DNA of 60,000 nucleotides from Tubiluchus corallicola (GCA_030141605.1 JAQGDQ010000275.1:126001-186000); one strand, 5' to 3'. Shown: positions 1-10,870, counted from the stretch's first letter. The notes: generated by a model not told the origin, from the sequence alone. A program made the numbers and translations.

Positions 1-1379
1 TTATTATTCTACGTAGTATATTTCTGCTGGGCATTCATTTCGAACATTACACCATTTGCTCGATTTCGGTTCAAGGAATAAAACGAGATAATTACTCCTG
101 AATACGAGATAACAACGGAGACCTCAATGTTCCATTGAGGACCTCGCAGGACGTGTCCTAGCTAAATGATATTTTAATTGTCACTGGTCAGCCGAGTCAA
201 ACAAACGTGTAATTACTCCTGAATACGAGATAAAAATGGAGATCACCGGCCAGCCGAGGGTTCCACATAAGCACCTTCGCATTCTGTTTTCTCAAAGGCT
301 GCTAATAACACCAATGGTATTTAAATGGCTTCGCTTAACGATAACTACCAGGCAGTAAAACGGTCGAACTGTTTCTGTGTTTTTGGATCAGTAGATTCAG
401 TCTTTAGCCTTATATTGATGAGTACAAGCTGAATTGTGACATTAATGATAGTTAAGCGCAATCTTGATGGTTGTGGCTCACGGCTGATCGCACAATCTGT
501 TGCTCAGACCCGCACATTATCGATTACACGTTGTGCTTTAAAACGAAACCTGTATTGTATAATATCCTCGGTTTGTCTCGCAATAACCTGAAATCGACGT
601 AAACCGTTAAATTAACCGGTGAAGCGGTAGACTTAAAGGAAGAGTCAACCCTCGAACAACATTTATTGCAATTTAATGTTACAATTAAAAATATTGAAAT
701 CACAATACAAAATATGCGTATAGAATGTTTTGCTTAAAAATCTAAAAGAAATTTGAATATTTTTTTATCTCCCGCCAAACGAACGTCGCTGCCGGCATTT
801 GAAAAGAATAACGTAAGCTGGTGTCTGCTGTGAATGCTGTGAAGGTAAGCTGTGGTGAAGGTACGCGTTGCAAAATTTCTACAGTTTGCATAGAAATTCC
901 TTTATTCTAAAATTCCGTAATTCCGTAAAGTAATCACGACTTTAAATTGATTTTACGAGATGCTTATCACAGTTTTATTTCTGAAAGTTTCTAACATGTT
1001 CCCCAAATTTTAAAATACGCTCAACTTCAAGAGAGACTTGGTTTCTGCTTTAAGAGGGCCAATCTGATCACTAGTTGGTTAGTGGTACCTGTTTTAATTG
1101 TGTTGTATGTGTTTATGGACTAATTATAGTAATGGTGTGATAAATAGACTGTGTCTTACATACAACAGTACGATTATAGTGCTTCTGGCATGTGTGTAAA
1201 TCTATCACATTTTACCACATTTTAGTAATATTCGCAGAAGATCGTTTTATAGAGTTCGAAACCAATACACATGGCAATAGTATTATAAATGCTATTGTTA
1301 ACTCACATGGACTCGCCAAGTCTTGCTTGAAATGGAATGAAATATTACATAATTATTTCTAAAATTTATTTAGCTCTTA
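1..1379. other. Upstream non-coding DNA, no gene recognised
   Basis: AT-rich sequence with stops in all frames and no recognisable protein. Its one visible structure is a pair of near-identical segments of about 36 bp at 86-122 and 208-244, sharing the core TAATTACTCCTGAATACGAG. Short CAGCCGAG-containing repeats lie at about 187-196 and 249-258. This suggests a local duplication or the end of a dispersed repeat. Confidence 0.4.
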
Positions 1380-1389
1380 ATTTACTAAC

Positions 1390-1423
<34 letters not shown>

Positions 1424-1535
1424 TGTAATTATATACTTCATTGCATTTTATTTAATTTTAATACTGTATTTGTATTTTATATGATCTTCGTTACCTAAAT
1501 AAAAATAAATTTGAATTGAATTTAATAATTGCTGT
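1380..1535 (+). repeat. (CT)n/(TA)n microsatellite and LINE-3'-end-like tail
   Basis: A (CT)n run passes directly into (TA)n at about 1390-1424. An AT-rich stretch follows and ends near 1500-1530 in AATAAATTTGAATTGAATTT, a polyadenylation-like signal with pentamer-like repeats. Such endings are common in CR1/L2-type LINE 3' tails. No coding remnant is visible upstream, so the LINE assignment is only an inference from the tail. Confidence 0.3.
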
Positions 1536-1650
1536 AAAAGGTAAATTAATTATCTGGTCGGCAGGTATTTTAGCAACAAAAAGCAAGACAAGTCCTTATT
1601 TCAGTCAGCCTCGTGGTTTGGCTCTAAGGGAATGACTGAGTGGCCACTAA

Positions 1651-1720
1651 GTTTCCTCGGCGACCGAAGTTAAGCAACGCCGAACTTGATTAGTTTACGG
1701 ATGAATGCCTGCTGAGAGAT
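1651..1720 (+). repeat. 5S rRNA-like fragment (pseudogene or 5S-derived SINE head)
   Basis: The stretch ACCGAAGTTAAGCAACG at 1663-1679 matches the internal control region of metazoan 5S rRNA. It is followed in the right order and spacing by GATTAGTTTACGGATGAATG, which resembles 5S GGTTAGTACTTGGATGGGTG, and then a CTGCTGAGA version of the C box. The first third and the 3' end of 5S are not recognisable, so it is not a functional gene. A 5S-derived (SINE3-like) retroposon head or a decayed 5S pseudogene both fit. No second copy was found in the window. Confidence 0.55.
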
Positions 1721-1955
1721 CTGCCTTTTTGGGAGTTGCATTTATAAACCCAGCCTATCTGCCTCGCAGAGATGTATCCGAACGGTCGAGTCTATTTCTA
1801 GAATTTCAACTGGTCCTGCTGCAACTGTTAACTATCAAATATGGCCTGCTGTTTAAAACTAGATTTCGGCTATCGAACTTTATAGTCAGAATCTGAGAAG
1901 TTTATTTGACTAAAGCTTGCAATTCCGTTCACACAGGATTCTAGTTCGTGAAGCG

Positions 1956-2070
1956 GATTAGAATTAGGACTAAGGTTAGGAATTAGAATTATGGTCAGGG
2001 TTAGGTTGGGTTAGGGTTAGAGCTTGGTTAGAGTCAAGGTTAGGATTAGGGTTAGGACTAGAGTATTCAA
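1956..2070 (+). repeat. Degenerate TTAGGG-like (telomere-like) block
   Basis: Repeated GGTTAGG, GGGTTAGG and GATTAGGG words with variable spacers. The block is too degenerate to be a real telomere. It is preceded by AGTTCGTGAAGCGGATTAG, which resembles the sequence before the second such block near 21200 (AGTTCATGAGACGGATTAG). The two look like copies of one dispersed minisatellite-bearing unit. Confidence 0.55.
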
Positions 2071-2504
2071 AGTGTGTTGGGAATTGTAAACTCTTTCGTC
2101 TGATTTTTACTTCAATAGACAAGCATAATAAAATTATAGTTAAATTAGATAAAATATGATGCATCATGTATAAAAAAAAGTATAAATATAAAAAATGTGA
2201 GAATAAAAAGTATAAATAAAATTATAAAATCTATGAACAATATAGTCGATGTGATTTTGAATTGATTAGTACTATTGTAAACCATAACTACAAAATTAAC
2301 TACTAAATAACTATCTATGAATAAATTGGGTTAGCAATTGCAAAGACAAGACAGCCACATATAAAAGCAAGCTGAAATTTTTGCAATTTCCAAACTTTTC
2401 ATGTATATTTTATACACACCCTTATTGAAGAAAAAATCCTGGTTCTTCTAGTACTTTTTACCACTGAGCATGTCTAGTTATTTTCGACTGCTGAGTTTGT
2501 GTAT
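2071..2504. other. AT-rich spacer, nothing recognised
   Basis: Very AT-rich DNA with many stops. I see no coding, RNA or repeat signature. Confidence 0.4.
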
Positions 2505-2507
2505 AGC

Positions 2508-2583
<76 letters not shown>

Positions 2584-2805
2584 TATATATTCACTTCACA
2601 AAGCGACTGAATGGTACAATCAAAAATAAAATGTTTTTCATCTTCCAAAGGTGAGATTGAGAGATTGTACAAACGCTGGTCCCTAGGGATGCATCTTTTC
2701 CTTTCTAATTCAACTTTCAAATTGTGTGAATCTACCCTTAATCTGACCACGTTCTCAGTAACTTTCTTAAAATTTGAGTCACACGTTAAATACTTGCTTC
2801 TCTAA
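2505..2805 (-). mobile_element. LINE 3' fragment ending in a (TAC)n tail
   Basis: Read on the minus strand, about 2588-2800 encodes a decayed reverse-transcriptase C-terminal tail (for example IPRDQRLYNL and DEKHFIFDC). It resembles the post-RT region of non-LTR retrotransposons, where consensus-like copies read RLRxxxHxLxxExxR...IPRxxRxCxCG...DEEHxxxxC. Both cysteines of the CxC pair are lost here (LYNL), while the His and last Cys remain. The remnant runs straight into about 26 TAC units (GTA on the + strand, 2509-2582). The same coding tail followed by (TAC)n occurs at 49862-50505, so the tract is probably the element's own 3' tail. Confidence 0.55.
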
Positions 2806-2937
2806 GTTTTCATTAATCATTAAGTAATAGACAGTATAGAGAAGAAACGTTTGGAAACTGCAGGAAATTCATCAAGCTGGTACATATGTCTTGCCTTTGC
2901 AATTTGTGATTTTATTGAGATACCCAACAAAAGGAAT

Positions 2938-3001
2938 AGATTAGTTTAGTTTAGTTTAGTTTAGATTAGATTAGATTACATTCGATCGGATTAGATTAGA
3001 T
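2938..3001. repeat. (TTTAG)/(TTAGA) pentamer microsatellite
   Basis: Short TTTAG units change to TTAGA units, with one CGATCGG interruption. On the minus strand it reads as (TCTAA)n/(CTAAA)n, the kind of pentamer tail seen on LINE 3' ends elsewhere in this window. Confidence 0.6.
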
Positions 3002-3344
3002 TTCTATTTCGTTTCAGCATTAAAGTGAAATAAAACGTATACTTAAAATATTCACAATAACCAGAACTGCATTAAAAATAATACTGATAATGAAAGAAAA
3101 AACTTTTGAGTTGTACAGTCACATAGGAAATAGTTGAAAGAGCTTATGGGTTTTAAAATATTTTGATTTGAAATATCCGGTCTGAATTCACGATAAAATG
3201 TATACATTATGATGATAAGTAAAACTTTCCAAAGTGCAGGAAATTTGTTAAATCAAGATTAATACTTTGATATCTCTGTTTCTTGCCACTGCTTCGAACT
3301 TGGCTTACTATTTTCTGTCTGTTGTTGATGCACACTTGTACAAC
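3002..3344. other. Spacer, nothing recognised
   Basis: AT-rich sequence between the pentamer tract and a TTAA-flanked element. No feature is visible. Confidence 0.35.
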
Positions 3345-3937
3345 TTAAAGGAAGACAGGATGATTTTTGATAATCTACTTCATTTTCAAGTACGATAAAA
3401 AGTATACATTTTAACACAATTAATACTGAAAAAGCGTTTCTGATGATTAAATTATATATTAAAATCTTAATTAACGGCTGGCAAACCCAACCAGTGTTGA
3501 CATCACAAACTAACATAATTTTCAATGTGTTGCAGGTGTTTGTGAAACCGAAAATTGAAGTACAGCAGTACTGTAAGATATTCAGTGGGTTGTACTAAGA
3601 CTAGGCAATTTTTGAGATAAAAATTTAAATTTCAAATTTACCGTGCTGTGCTGACGCATGAATTATCGAACGTCACAAATTTTACACTTCTGAACGGAGA
3701 GGTACAGCACCTGTTTTCTGTGCAAAGCATTTCCGAAATGCCCGCGCTAGTGCCCGTCTAACTAGGCAATGTCGAAGTGCATTTAATAGCGAACAACTAG
3801 TGGCGCCAACGTGAAATTGTGTTTGTGTGGTAATAATTCTTTCACGTAAGGCATTTTTGAAAAAGTAGTATGTTTCCTTTCAATATTTTGAAGAGTAGAT
3901 TGTTTTGACCTACAGTTCGGGTCCGGTCTTGTTTTAA
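3345..3937 (+). mobile_element. TTAA-flanked non-autonomous DNA element, copy 1
   Basis: About 593 bp including TTAA at both ends (3345-3348 and 3934-3937). The left end reads TTAAAGGAAGACAGGA. The right end is the imperfect inverted repeat TCCGGTCTTGTTTTAA. The interior matches the other copies throughout, including GAGGTACAGCACCTG near 3700 and an ACGTGAAA...TTTCACGT hairpin near 3811-3847. There is no transposase, so it must depend on enzymes supplied elsewhere. TTAA target sites suggest a piggyBac- or Kolobok-mobilised family. The TIR sequence does not let me choose. Confidence 0.75.
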
Positions 3938-4401
3938 CTCTTCACCTCTTTTTACGGTGGTCATCAGACTTGAGGATTGATCGTGCGACCGTTCGCTGAC
4001 AGCTGAGTCATGAATCAGAATTCATAGTACGCTTGAGGGCAATAATTGTTTGAGCAGTTATTAGTACAATTTCAGCTTTGATTTATATAGCTAATATAGC
4101 AGCAAGAGAGAAAGTTCCTACCTGACAGTTTAATAAGCGTGGTTAAGCTGAGAGTGTTTGAGAGCTCTTACTCACACGTAAGTGGGATTAACCCTCAGAA
4201 TGTCTGCATAGGAGATTGTCACATTACTGTTAAATAATATCTTGACAATCATATGACATTCTCCTATACAGAGGACTTAGTGCTCGTGTTTTAGAGTTTG
4301 TTTGACAAGTTTTGGTTTTTGTATTTGTAAAACAGCTCCAACACAATCTTCTAGCCAGCATGCAAAATGTCAGTGAATGCACAGTTTGTTAACACTGTCA
4401 T
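3938..4401. other. Spacer with a nested inverted repeat
   Basis: No gene. Arms 4204-4221 (CTGCATAGGAGATTGTCA) and 4254-4271 (TGACATTCTCCTATACAG) pair at 16 of 18 positions. Inside, GATTGTCA at 4214-4221 can also pair with TGACAATC at about 4243-4250, so two alternative hairpins are possible. It could be a short foldback element or a chance duplication. Confidence 0.45.
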
Positions 4402-4515
4402 AATGATGATGATCATGATGATGACGACGACGATGATGATGATGGTGATGATGATGATGATGATGATGATGACGACGATGATAATGATGGCGATGACGAT
4501 GACGATTACGATGAT
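4402..4515. repeat. (GAT)n/(GAC)n trinucleotide tract
   Basis: Imperfect GAT repeats with GAC variants. Poly-Met/Thr/Ile frames on both strands here come only from the repeat. Confidence 0.85.
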
Positions 4516-5357
4516 GCTGGTTATTATCGTTGTTTCACGTTCCTCTGGCAAAAATTTATAATTTATCGGGTGAACGTGTTCACATCAAAACTAAATGAAT
4601 TCAGACTTAAATCCGCAAGCGTGATCCCGTTTATCGCTTAACTATGCCTGGCCCAGCGCGGTTTGCTCCTACCCCAGAGGTGTACGTTGCAAGTTTTGTG
4701 ATTTCAGATACCGTAGTTTTAATGTTATTCAATGTTATGAATCGATCTGACCGAATGTCCTGCACCCTATAACCGTTCACCATATTATTGCCTGATTCCG
4801 TACCACTGATGTTTACCGTGGAAGTTTCATAACTCTATATTCCATAGTTTTTGACTTATTGACTCGAACTGTTCGATGTCCTATGTCCTTGACACTTTGT
4901 CGAAGGTCACCATTGCCGAACGAAAAACCCTGCAGTTTTGTCATTACATGTGTGAATTAACTAAAATCAAAAGTGGATGTCTAAGAAAACTCGATGCCTA
5001 ACATAATGATGGAAAGGAATGAAAAACCAGACGATATTTTTCAGGACGCTGCTCGCGGATAAAAACAAATGTGGCTGCAATTGCATACAAAATACCATAA
5101 CGGTTCCAATGGTTAACAAAATGATATGTAACACATTTACAAAACTTAAAAACCACAACAAGCTCTGATTACTGCACACACAAAACTTTAAAATAAATAA
5201 AAATAAATAACAAATTGAACAATGTAATAACACCATTATTATAATGTACATATGTATATTACCATATATATATATATATTAGTGTATAATCTAAGTACAC
5301 ATTGATATGTATACATTTTTCATGTTTTGAAAGCATCTATTTGTCAAGTTCAGACAA
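4516..5357. other. Spacer, nothing recognised apart from a short (TA)n
   Basis: No coding or RNA feature. A short (TA)n run lies at about 5262-5279. Confidence 0.35.
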
Positions 5358-5594
5358 TTAATAAGATTTCTTGACTGGTACGTCCTGCTCAACCAAATAT
5401 TTTTTTAACTTAAATTTATGTTCAATTTTGCTGCAGTTCCCAAAATTATTTGCGTCGTTTATTGTTTGTAATAGTTCTGCTAATTTCACACGTTTCGTTT
5501 GCTGCATAGGTGGCGTTCTAATTTTTCTTAATTGTCCAGATGAGAGGCTTTTTATTGATGGTAGCTTCGGTTCTTCCAGATATCTACGTGTCAA
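5358..5594 (-). other. Unidentified short open frame (about 78 codons)
   Basis: A minus-strand open stretch of hydrophilic, lysine-rich composition (for example QTINDANNFGNCSKIEHKFK). It is not made of repeats. The frame opens just after a stop (TAA at about 5601-5603) and has no good ATG at its start, so as a free gene it is weak. It could be a decayed transposon fragment or an internal exon. I recognise no family. Confidence 0.15.
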
Positions 5595-6432
5595 TAGGGC
5601 TTAACAACTTTGATGAGTTTTTTCAATCACATTTTTTAATTCACAATTTTATTTTACACTTAAAATCCATATAAACTAAACGAAACATGTACAAGACATT
5701 AAGACTACACATTAAAACATAAGACTAAAATTACTGAAATTACAATAAAACAGAGCACACAACTACAAAAACGCACACACAAGAGGACACGCTATTTACA
5801 AAATTATGTAGTTAGTTAGTTTATTGACTATAATTTTACATAATTCGAGACAAATACACTATAATATTGTGTAACCAGAAGAATCTGTAATCCAAAAATA
5901 CATTACCAAAATCACACATCGAGAACAGCAAAGATAAAATAATCTATAATCATGAACTGGTAGAAACTTTATGAAACTTAATTTTAGCTTGACAAAAGAC
6001 AATGGCCTATACTCAAAATAACGTTGCTAAATCCGTAAATAACTTCAATACATCATAACAAATTGTAAACGTGTGTTCGTTTTCAAATACATCGACAATA
6101 TTAGAAAAATTTACGCTCGTGAACTCATTTCAAAGATTTTCTGTTTTTGGGCAAGTGGTTAAAAAACATGCTTTTCAGTTTGGACAGCACCACATTCACA
6201 CAATCTGTTTTTCACCGGTTGGCGACTCGAAATGTACAAGAGACAAGGCATGCAAAATTAATTCACTAAAACAATAGCTGTTTGCTGCAGTAAAAACCCA
6301 TTACAACAACTCAGCAAATTATGTTACCCGCCTTTAAAAAAAGCGATTTTAGTTTTCATTTTACTAAATACTATTATTCTAATTTCGACAGTATTTTTTC
6401 TCAGCTTTTATACTTTGCAGTGATTTAATAAT
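5595..6432. other. Upstream spacer, nothing recognised
   Basis: AT-rich with A-rich and CACAC-like stretches. A 68-codon open frame at 6071-6277 has no recognisable motif and is probably chance. Confidence 0.35.
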
Positions 6433-6540
6433 TAGTTAGTTACGTAATGTTTGATAACGTAACGTAATGTAACCTAACGTGACGTGACGTAACGTAACTT
6501 CACGCGACGCGACGCAACGTAACGTAACACAGCGTAACCA
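6433..6540. repeat. Degenerate ACGTA/ACGTG pentamer array (CpG-dense)
   Basis: About 20 units of AACGT/GACGT/GACGC type, including GTGACGTGACGTAACG. The block is unusually rich in CpG for this window and contains several TGACGT words that match the core of CREB/ATF sites. It lies about 0.7 kb upstream of the transporter start codon. A microsatellite origin is clear; any regulatory role is inference. Confidence 0.6.
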
Positions 6541-6779
6541 GTAAGTTAAATCTACGGGTTTTTTAACATGGGTAATTCAACATTAAGTCTTTTTTGTTAG
6601 AAATGTACTAAATTAAATTTCATCAATCGACTATTCTTTCTAATCCATGCTTTTCCTGATTCATCATCTCATGTTATCTTTTCTTGTAAGTTACTCTGTG
6701 AAGCCACGCACTGTTACACACACAAAGGGTCGGACACAATCTATCAATCCACCCACCTTTCTGGACACCTGCTCTTATG

Positions 6780-7232
6780 CAAGCATTGAGCGGAGGTTCT
6801 CTCGTTTCAGTAGCGCGCGCGATCTCCTCTCGGAAGCCAGACAGTCAGCGCTACCGCGAATAAAACGCCGCAAATCAATTGTTTTCTGAGTGCGAAACTA
6901 TGCCGAGAAAGATTGGCTTCTTCGTGTAAGTGAGAGGAGGCGATTTAGTTGTAATTGTGTCAGCTTTACGTCCGGGATTTGTCTATTTAATAGGATGAGT
7001 AGAGACGTTTCTAACAGTGAGTTAAAGCGCTTTGAAAAGCTAACAAGTTTAGCGCATTTTTAATTTAATCTAATCAATTACCAAGGAGTTTGCAAGTTTC
7101 TCAAATCAGTTTCCTTGCTCGTTTTGTGAAAGAAAAGGTTTGTTCACACATCAGTAAAAGTAGACATGTACATGCAGTCCACGCGTATGCTTTTTTGACG
7201 CAAAAACAACGTTGTTTTCCTCACTTTCCATC
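6780..7232 (+). promoter_or_regulatory. Probable promoter / 5' UTR region of the vesicular transporter gene
   Basis: This stretch is visibly richer in G+C and CpG than its surroundings (for example GTAGCGCGCGCGATCTCC near 6810). It runs up to the first coding exon without repeats. In the reading frame of the gene there is a stop at 7161-7163 and no ATG before 7233. A 10-codon upstream open frame lies at 7166-7198, if transcription starts that far up. No convincing TATA box was seen, and the transcription start cannot be placed from sequence alone. A non-coding 5' exon further upstream is possible. Confidence 0.35.
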
Positions 7233-7505
7233 ATGGAACTGAATATGACGAGCAGACTTCGAACCTTGCGTTCGTTTCTTCCTCCCATGGGAACGAAGGA
7301 GGAGACGGTGCACTTTGCCAAATGGGATAGAGGAAATCTAGAGATGAACGACCTCCCAAATGGAGGTTCTGCCATGGTCACCACTCCCGGAGACGAGGAG
7401 AAAATGAACGGGTCAATTTCGGCCGTGGAGACGATTGGACCCTCTCACCCGAAAAACGCAATTTCTGAATGGCAGGCGGGTTGGAATGTGACCAATGCTA
7501 TACAG
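7233..7505 (+). CDS. VGAT: Vesicular inhibitory amino acid transporter (VGAT/VIAAT), coding exon 1
   Basis: Encodes residues 1-91, the cytosolic N-terminal tail of a synaptic-vesicle H+-coupled GABA/glycine transporter (SLC32 family). The ATG at 7233 is the first in frame after a stop at 7161-7163. Its context is good, with A at -3 and G at +4. The tail is hydrophilic and poorly conserved until EWQAGWNVTNAIQ (79-91), the hallmark run just before the first membrane helix in VGAT proteins. The exon ends CAG|GTAAAT, a strong donor in phase 0. Joining it to 41121 restores NAIQ-GMF...LPYA, as in known family members. The tail is somewhat shorter than in mammals. The neuronal expression and vesicular location follow from the family, not from this sequence. 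Confidence 0.9.
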
Positions 7506-7511
7506 GTAAAT

Positions 7512-9122
7512 TCTTTTACAGAGCCTTAATTTCATTTTTAAAATTTAACATTGAAATATTAGAAACTTCTTCGCTTATTGAATTGCAAGTATTGCCATCG
7601 GTTTCTTTAGTACGAGGCAGTTAACGTTTTCTCAGGGTTGGCAGATCTAGTGTTATAAACTCGAGTGACATTGCAAGTCTTGCACGCAAAGCTAAACAAA
7701 ATCGCTCCATATACGCTGTTCACTGTAGCAAGAGAATTTAGGTAATTTAAAGGACTGAGGTTAATTTTTTTTCCTTCGGACGGAATTGAAATTTCTGTGT
7801 AATTTCAAAAAGCGCGATGCGATTAAAACGAAAAGTTGCAACGGTAAAAATTTGATGCTAAAGACGGTAAATACTAAAAGGGTTGCTTATGCAGGCTGTA
7901 ATTAAAACGAATAATGTTCTGCTCTTTTTTAAAATTAATTTTAGTTACTTCGTAAATGTATTATTTGAAAAGTATCCGTCTCTAACGTCAAACAAATTCG
8001 AAAACAACGTAGCAGTAATTTCTTTACATCGAATTAAATTTTAAAATGAACAGACCCCTATTGTTTTGACATAAACAATTAATAAACGACTATTTTGAAA
8101 ATCCACGTGGTGTATGTATTTCTTGCCAAACTTGTATTTAGACTAGGTGAGGGTGCGCAACCTTAAGTAATGTTGCAGTAGAAACAAATATTTTACCTTA
8201 TACAGTTAAGCAAAAGAAAAAGTTTGATGAGAGTTTTTCCGAATATACTCTATACTTTTAAACTATTTACGGAATTTCTATTAAGTTTTCGGAATATTTT
8301 TTATTTCCTATCGTCGACGCAAAACAAAAGACGTTACAGAATCGCTTCACAATATTCACTGCAGCAAGAGAATTCAAGAAATTTAAATGTTTGACTAGTT
8401 TAAATATACAAATAAATTATAGTCGTAATTTATAAGTTTTATTATAACATTTTGTTGCATAAAGCAATTAATTTTTTTTGATTTTCTGAAAATAATTCCG
8501 CTTATCGTTTTCCTTGCGTCCTCTGAGTATGTGAAATGGCCCCTAGTGAGCAGATGAGGTGAATGGGTCACAGCAGAGAAACCCGCTTTTGGTCTTTTTG
8601 AACTGCCTCACTGAGGGACTTCATACGAACCCGACAATGGCACTCTATTGGTTCAGTAACTCATTTTAGGCGATCATCTTTGACAATTGCCTAGATCCTG
8701 GTCCCGTTACAACCACCAAGCTGGCTATTTGAGCGATACATATCGACTTGTGTTGTACCAAACTGCATATAAATACGTTCAATGCGATTGTAAAGGCTAA
8801 AAGCGACTTTTCTTCAAACTTCTTCAAACTGTTTGAATGGGAAAATATTAATGGTATTTAAAAATTTTTAAATACAAATTGTGTAAGATTTATTACTACT
8901 AGAGCCATGGACGAAATGGTATAATAATAGTGTCTACGCTGTGCTTAGAAAGAAAGCTTTAGACACTGACACCAATCAATTAAGATATACTTAATTGTGC
9001 GTGAAGATATTTATTTGATACTTTCGATAGTATAAAGAAGTTTTTCATTTTTTATTTTTTATTTTATTTTATTTGATATAATTTATATGTTGGGTTCAAA
9101 CAGGGTATCAATTGTCCCTCAG
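7512..9122. other. VGAT: Intronic spacer, nothing recognised
   Basis: No repeat family or coding signature was recognised in this first 1.6 kb of the intron. Intronic enhancers for the gene would be plausible here, but nothing in the sequence points to one. Confidence 0.4.
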
Positions 9123-9330
9123 TTTCATACCATACCACATCGTACCATACCGTTCCATACCATACCGTACCGTACCGTACCGTACCGTACCGTACTGCAC
9201 CGCACCATACCATACCATACCATGCCATACCATACTATACCACACCACAGCATACCATTCCCTTACCATACCAAACCATACCTTACCATACCACACAACA
9301 CCATAGCATACTATGCCATATCATTTCATT
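9123..9330. repeat. (CCATA)/(CCGTA) pentanucleotide array
   Basis: About 40 units of a five-base repeat, alternating between ACCAT-type and CCGTA-type blocks, with decayed flanks. Open frames through it on both strands (poly-HTIPY and VWYGM patterns) come only from the repeat. Confidence 0.85.
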
Positions 9331-9819
9331 CTCTTTTGCAATGTAGTTTCTCCGAAATCAAATAAGAAAAACTATTGGTATAAACGCTGCAATAATGGAG
9401 AATTTCACAACGGACGTTATTGGTACTTTTACTGAAATAGACGCATTAAAGCTATTAAAATATATCTCTGGAGCTAAACAACCCTTAAGAAACGCCTTTT
9501 TATACGAGTATCACAAGATTGCTAATATCACTCGAAGCAACGCGTTGGATCCGATTGCTAATATTCGACTCTGTATAAATGTCTAGTTGTTTGGTCAGGT
9601 TTGCTACCCGCCTGGCCCTATAACTGAACCTACGCGTACTTTTGCTGATTAAATACGTTATTAAATTGATTAGCATTGATCCAGGAATCAGAATTGGATG
9701 AGACTTGATCCGAAGCTTGTCTACTAGCATGAGACGTAATATAGCTTTCATTGAATAAAAACTCATCGTACTGGTGACGAGCATCTCGATAATGCTATGA
9801 GTAATAAGATGTACCAGGA
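9331..9819. other. Intronic spacer with an unidentified 63-codon open frame
   Basis: The + strand frame at 9395-9586 is not made of repeats (for example MENFTTDVIGTFTEIDALKL) but matches no family I know. No splice or start evidence supports it. The rest is featureless. Confidence 0.2.
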
Positions 9820-9890
9820 GAAATAAGAAAAACAAAAAGAAAAGCAACAAAAGAAAGAAAAAGGAAGAAAAGAAAGCGAGAGAGAAAGAT

Positions 9891-9921
<31 letters not shown>

Positions 9922-10015
9922 AAAAAGCATAAAAAGAAAGAAAAAGACAGAAGAAAAAAGAAAAGGGTAGAAAAAGAAGGAAAAGCAGAAAGAAAATGAA
10001 AGAAAGAATGAAAAA
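9820..10015. repeat. Polypurine (GAAA)n-rich tract
   Basis: Nearly 200 bases of almost pure purine on the + strand, with a clean (GAAA)n core at about 9889-9921 and irregular AAGAAAA repeats on both sides. On the minus strand it gives a spurious phenylalanine/serine-rich frame. Confidence 0.85.
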
Positions 10016-10347
10016 TATAACAAGAATGATAACAATGTTACTTTAAATACATGATAGAAGTAAACTTTATTGGGCATGCCTTCTCTAATAAACATGCGAA
10101 ACAAAATACGGAATTCAACATAATTGACTAACAAAGCACATACGGAAAATATAATGACATTTGAATACGTTTAATAGTTCTAGCATAAGGCACATTAATG
10201 TTAATCGTTAGTTTTCCGAAATTAAATTTTGGCTGCTTTGAGAAAGGGGTTATCTCTGTCAAGATTTTCATTTTAAACTTTGCTGAACGCAGATTGTCGG
10301 TGGGAATGCATAAAATGGGGATGCATGAAAGAAGTGATTACATTGTA
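10016..10347. other. Intronic spacer, nothing recognised
   Basis: No feature visible between the purine tract and the 40-bp minisatellite. Confidence 0.35.
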
Positions 10348-10870
10348 TGTGAGTATGTGAGCAAGTGAATATGTATGAAGTTATAAGTGTAAGTGTGTGA
10401 GCAAGTGAATATGTATGAGGTTATAAGTGTGAGTGTGTGAGCAAGTGAATATGCATGAGGTTATAAGTGTGAGGTGTGAGCAAGTGAATATGTATGAGTT
10501 ATAAGTGTGAGTGTGTGAGCAAGTGAATATGTATGAGGTTATAAGTGTGAGTGTGTGAGCAAGTGAATATGTATGAGGTTATAAGTGTGAGCGTGTGAGC
10601 AAGTGAATATGCATGAGGTTATAAGTGTGAGTGTGTGAGCAAGTGAATATGTATGAGGTTATGTGTGAGTGTGTGAGCAAGTGAATATGCATGAGGTTAT
10701 AAGTGTGAGGTGTGAGCAAGTGAATATGTATGAGGTTATAAGTGTGAGTGTGTGAGCAAGTGAATATGTATGAGGTTATAAGTGTGAGTGTGTGAGCAAG
10801 TGAATATGTATGAGGTTATAAGTGTGAGTGTGTGAGCAAGTGAATATGTATGAGGTTATAAGTGTGAGCG
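10348..10870. repeat. 40-bp minisatellite, about 13 copies
   Basis: The unit begins GTGAGCAAGTGAATATGTAT and continues GAGGTTATAAGTGTGAGTGT. The period is 40 bp (for example 10501 and 10541 start identically). Two copies have lost one or two bases in the GTGTGAGGTGTGAGC part, and a few carry ATGCAT instead of ATGTAT. Confidence 0.9.

Noticed and set aside
1956-2070. A true telomere or chromosome end
   Set aside because: The units are degenerate, the block is short, and unique DNA continues on both sides.
7212-7232. A TTG at 7212 as the start of VGAT
   Set aside because: Eukaryotic translation normally uses ATG. The ATG at 7233 has a good context and is the first one in frame after the upstream stop.
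10348-10870. The regular 40-bp repeats as a CRISPR-like array
   Set aside because: Units are contiguous tandem copies without unique spacers, and the DNA is eukaryotic.
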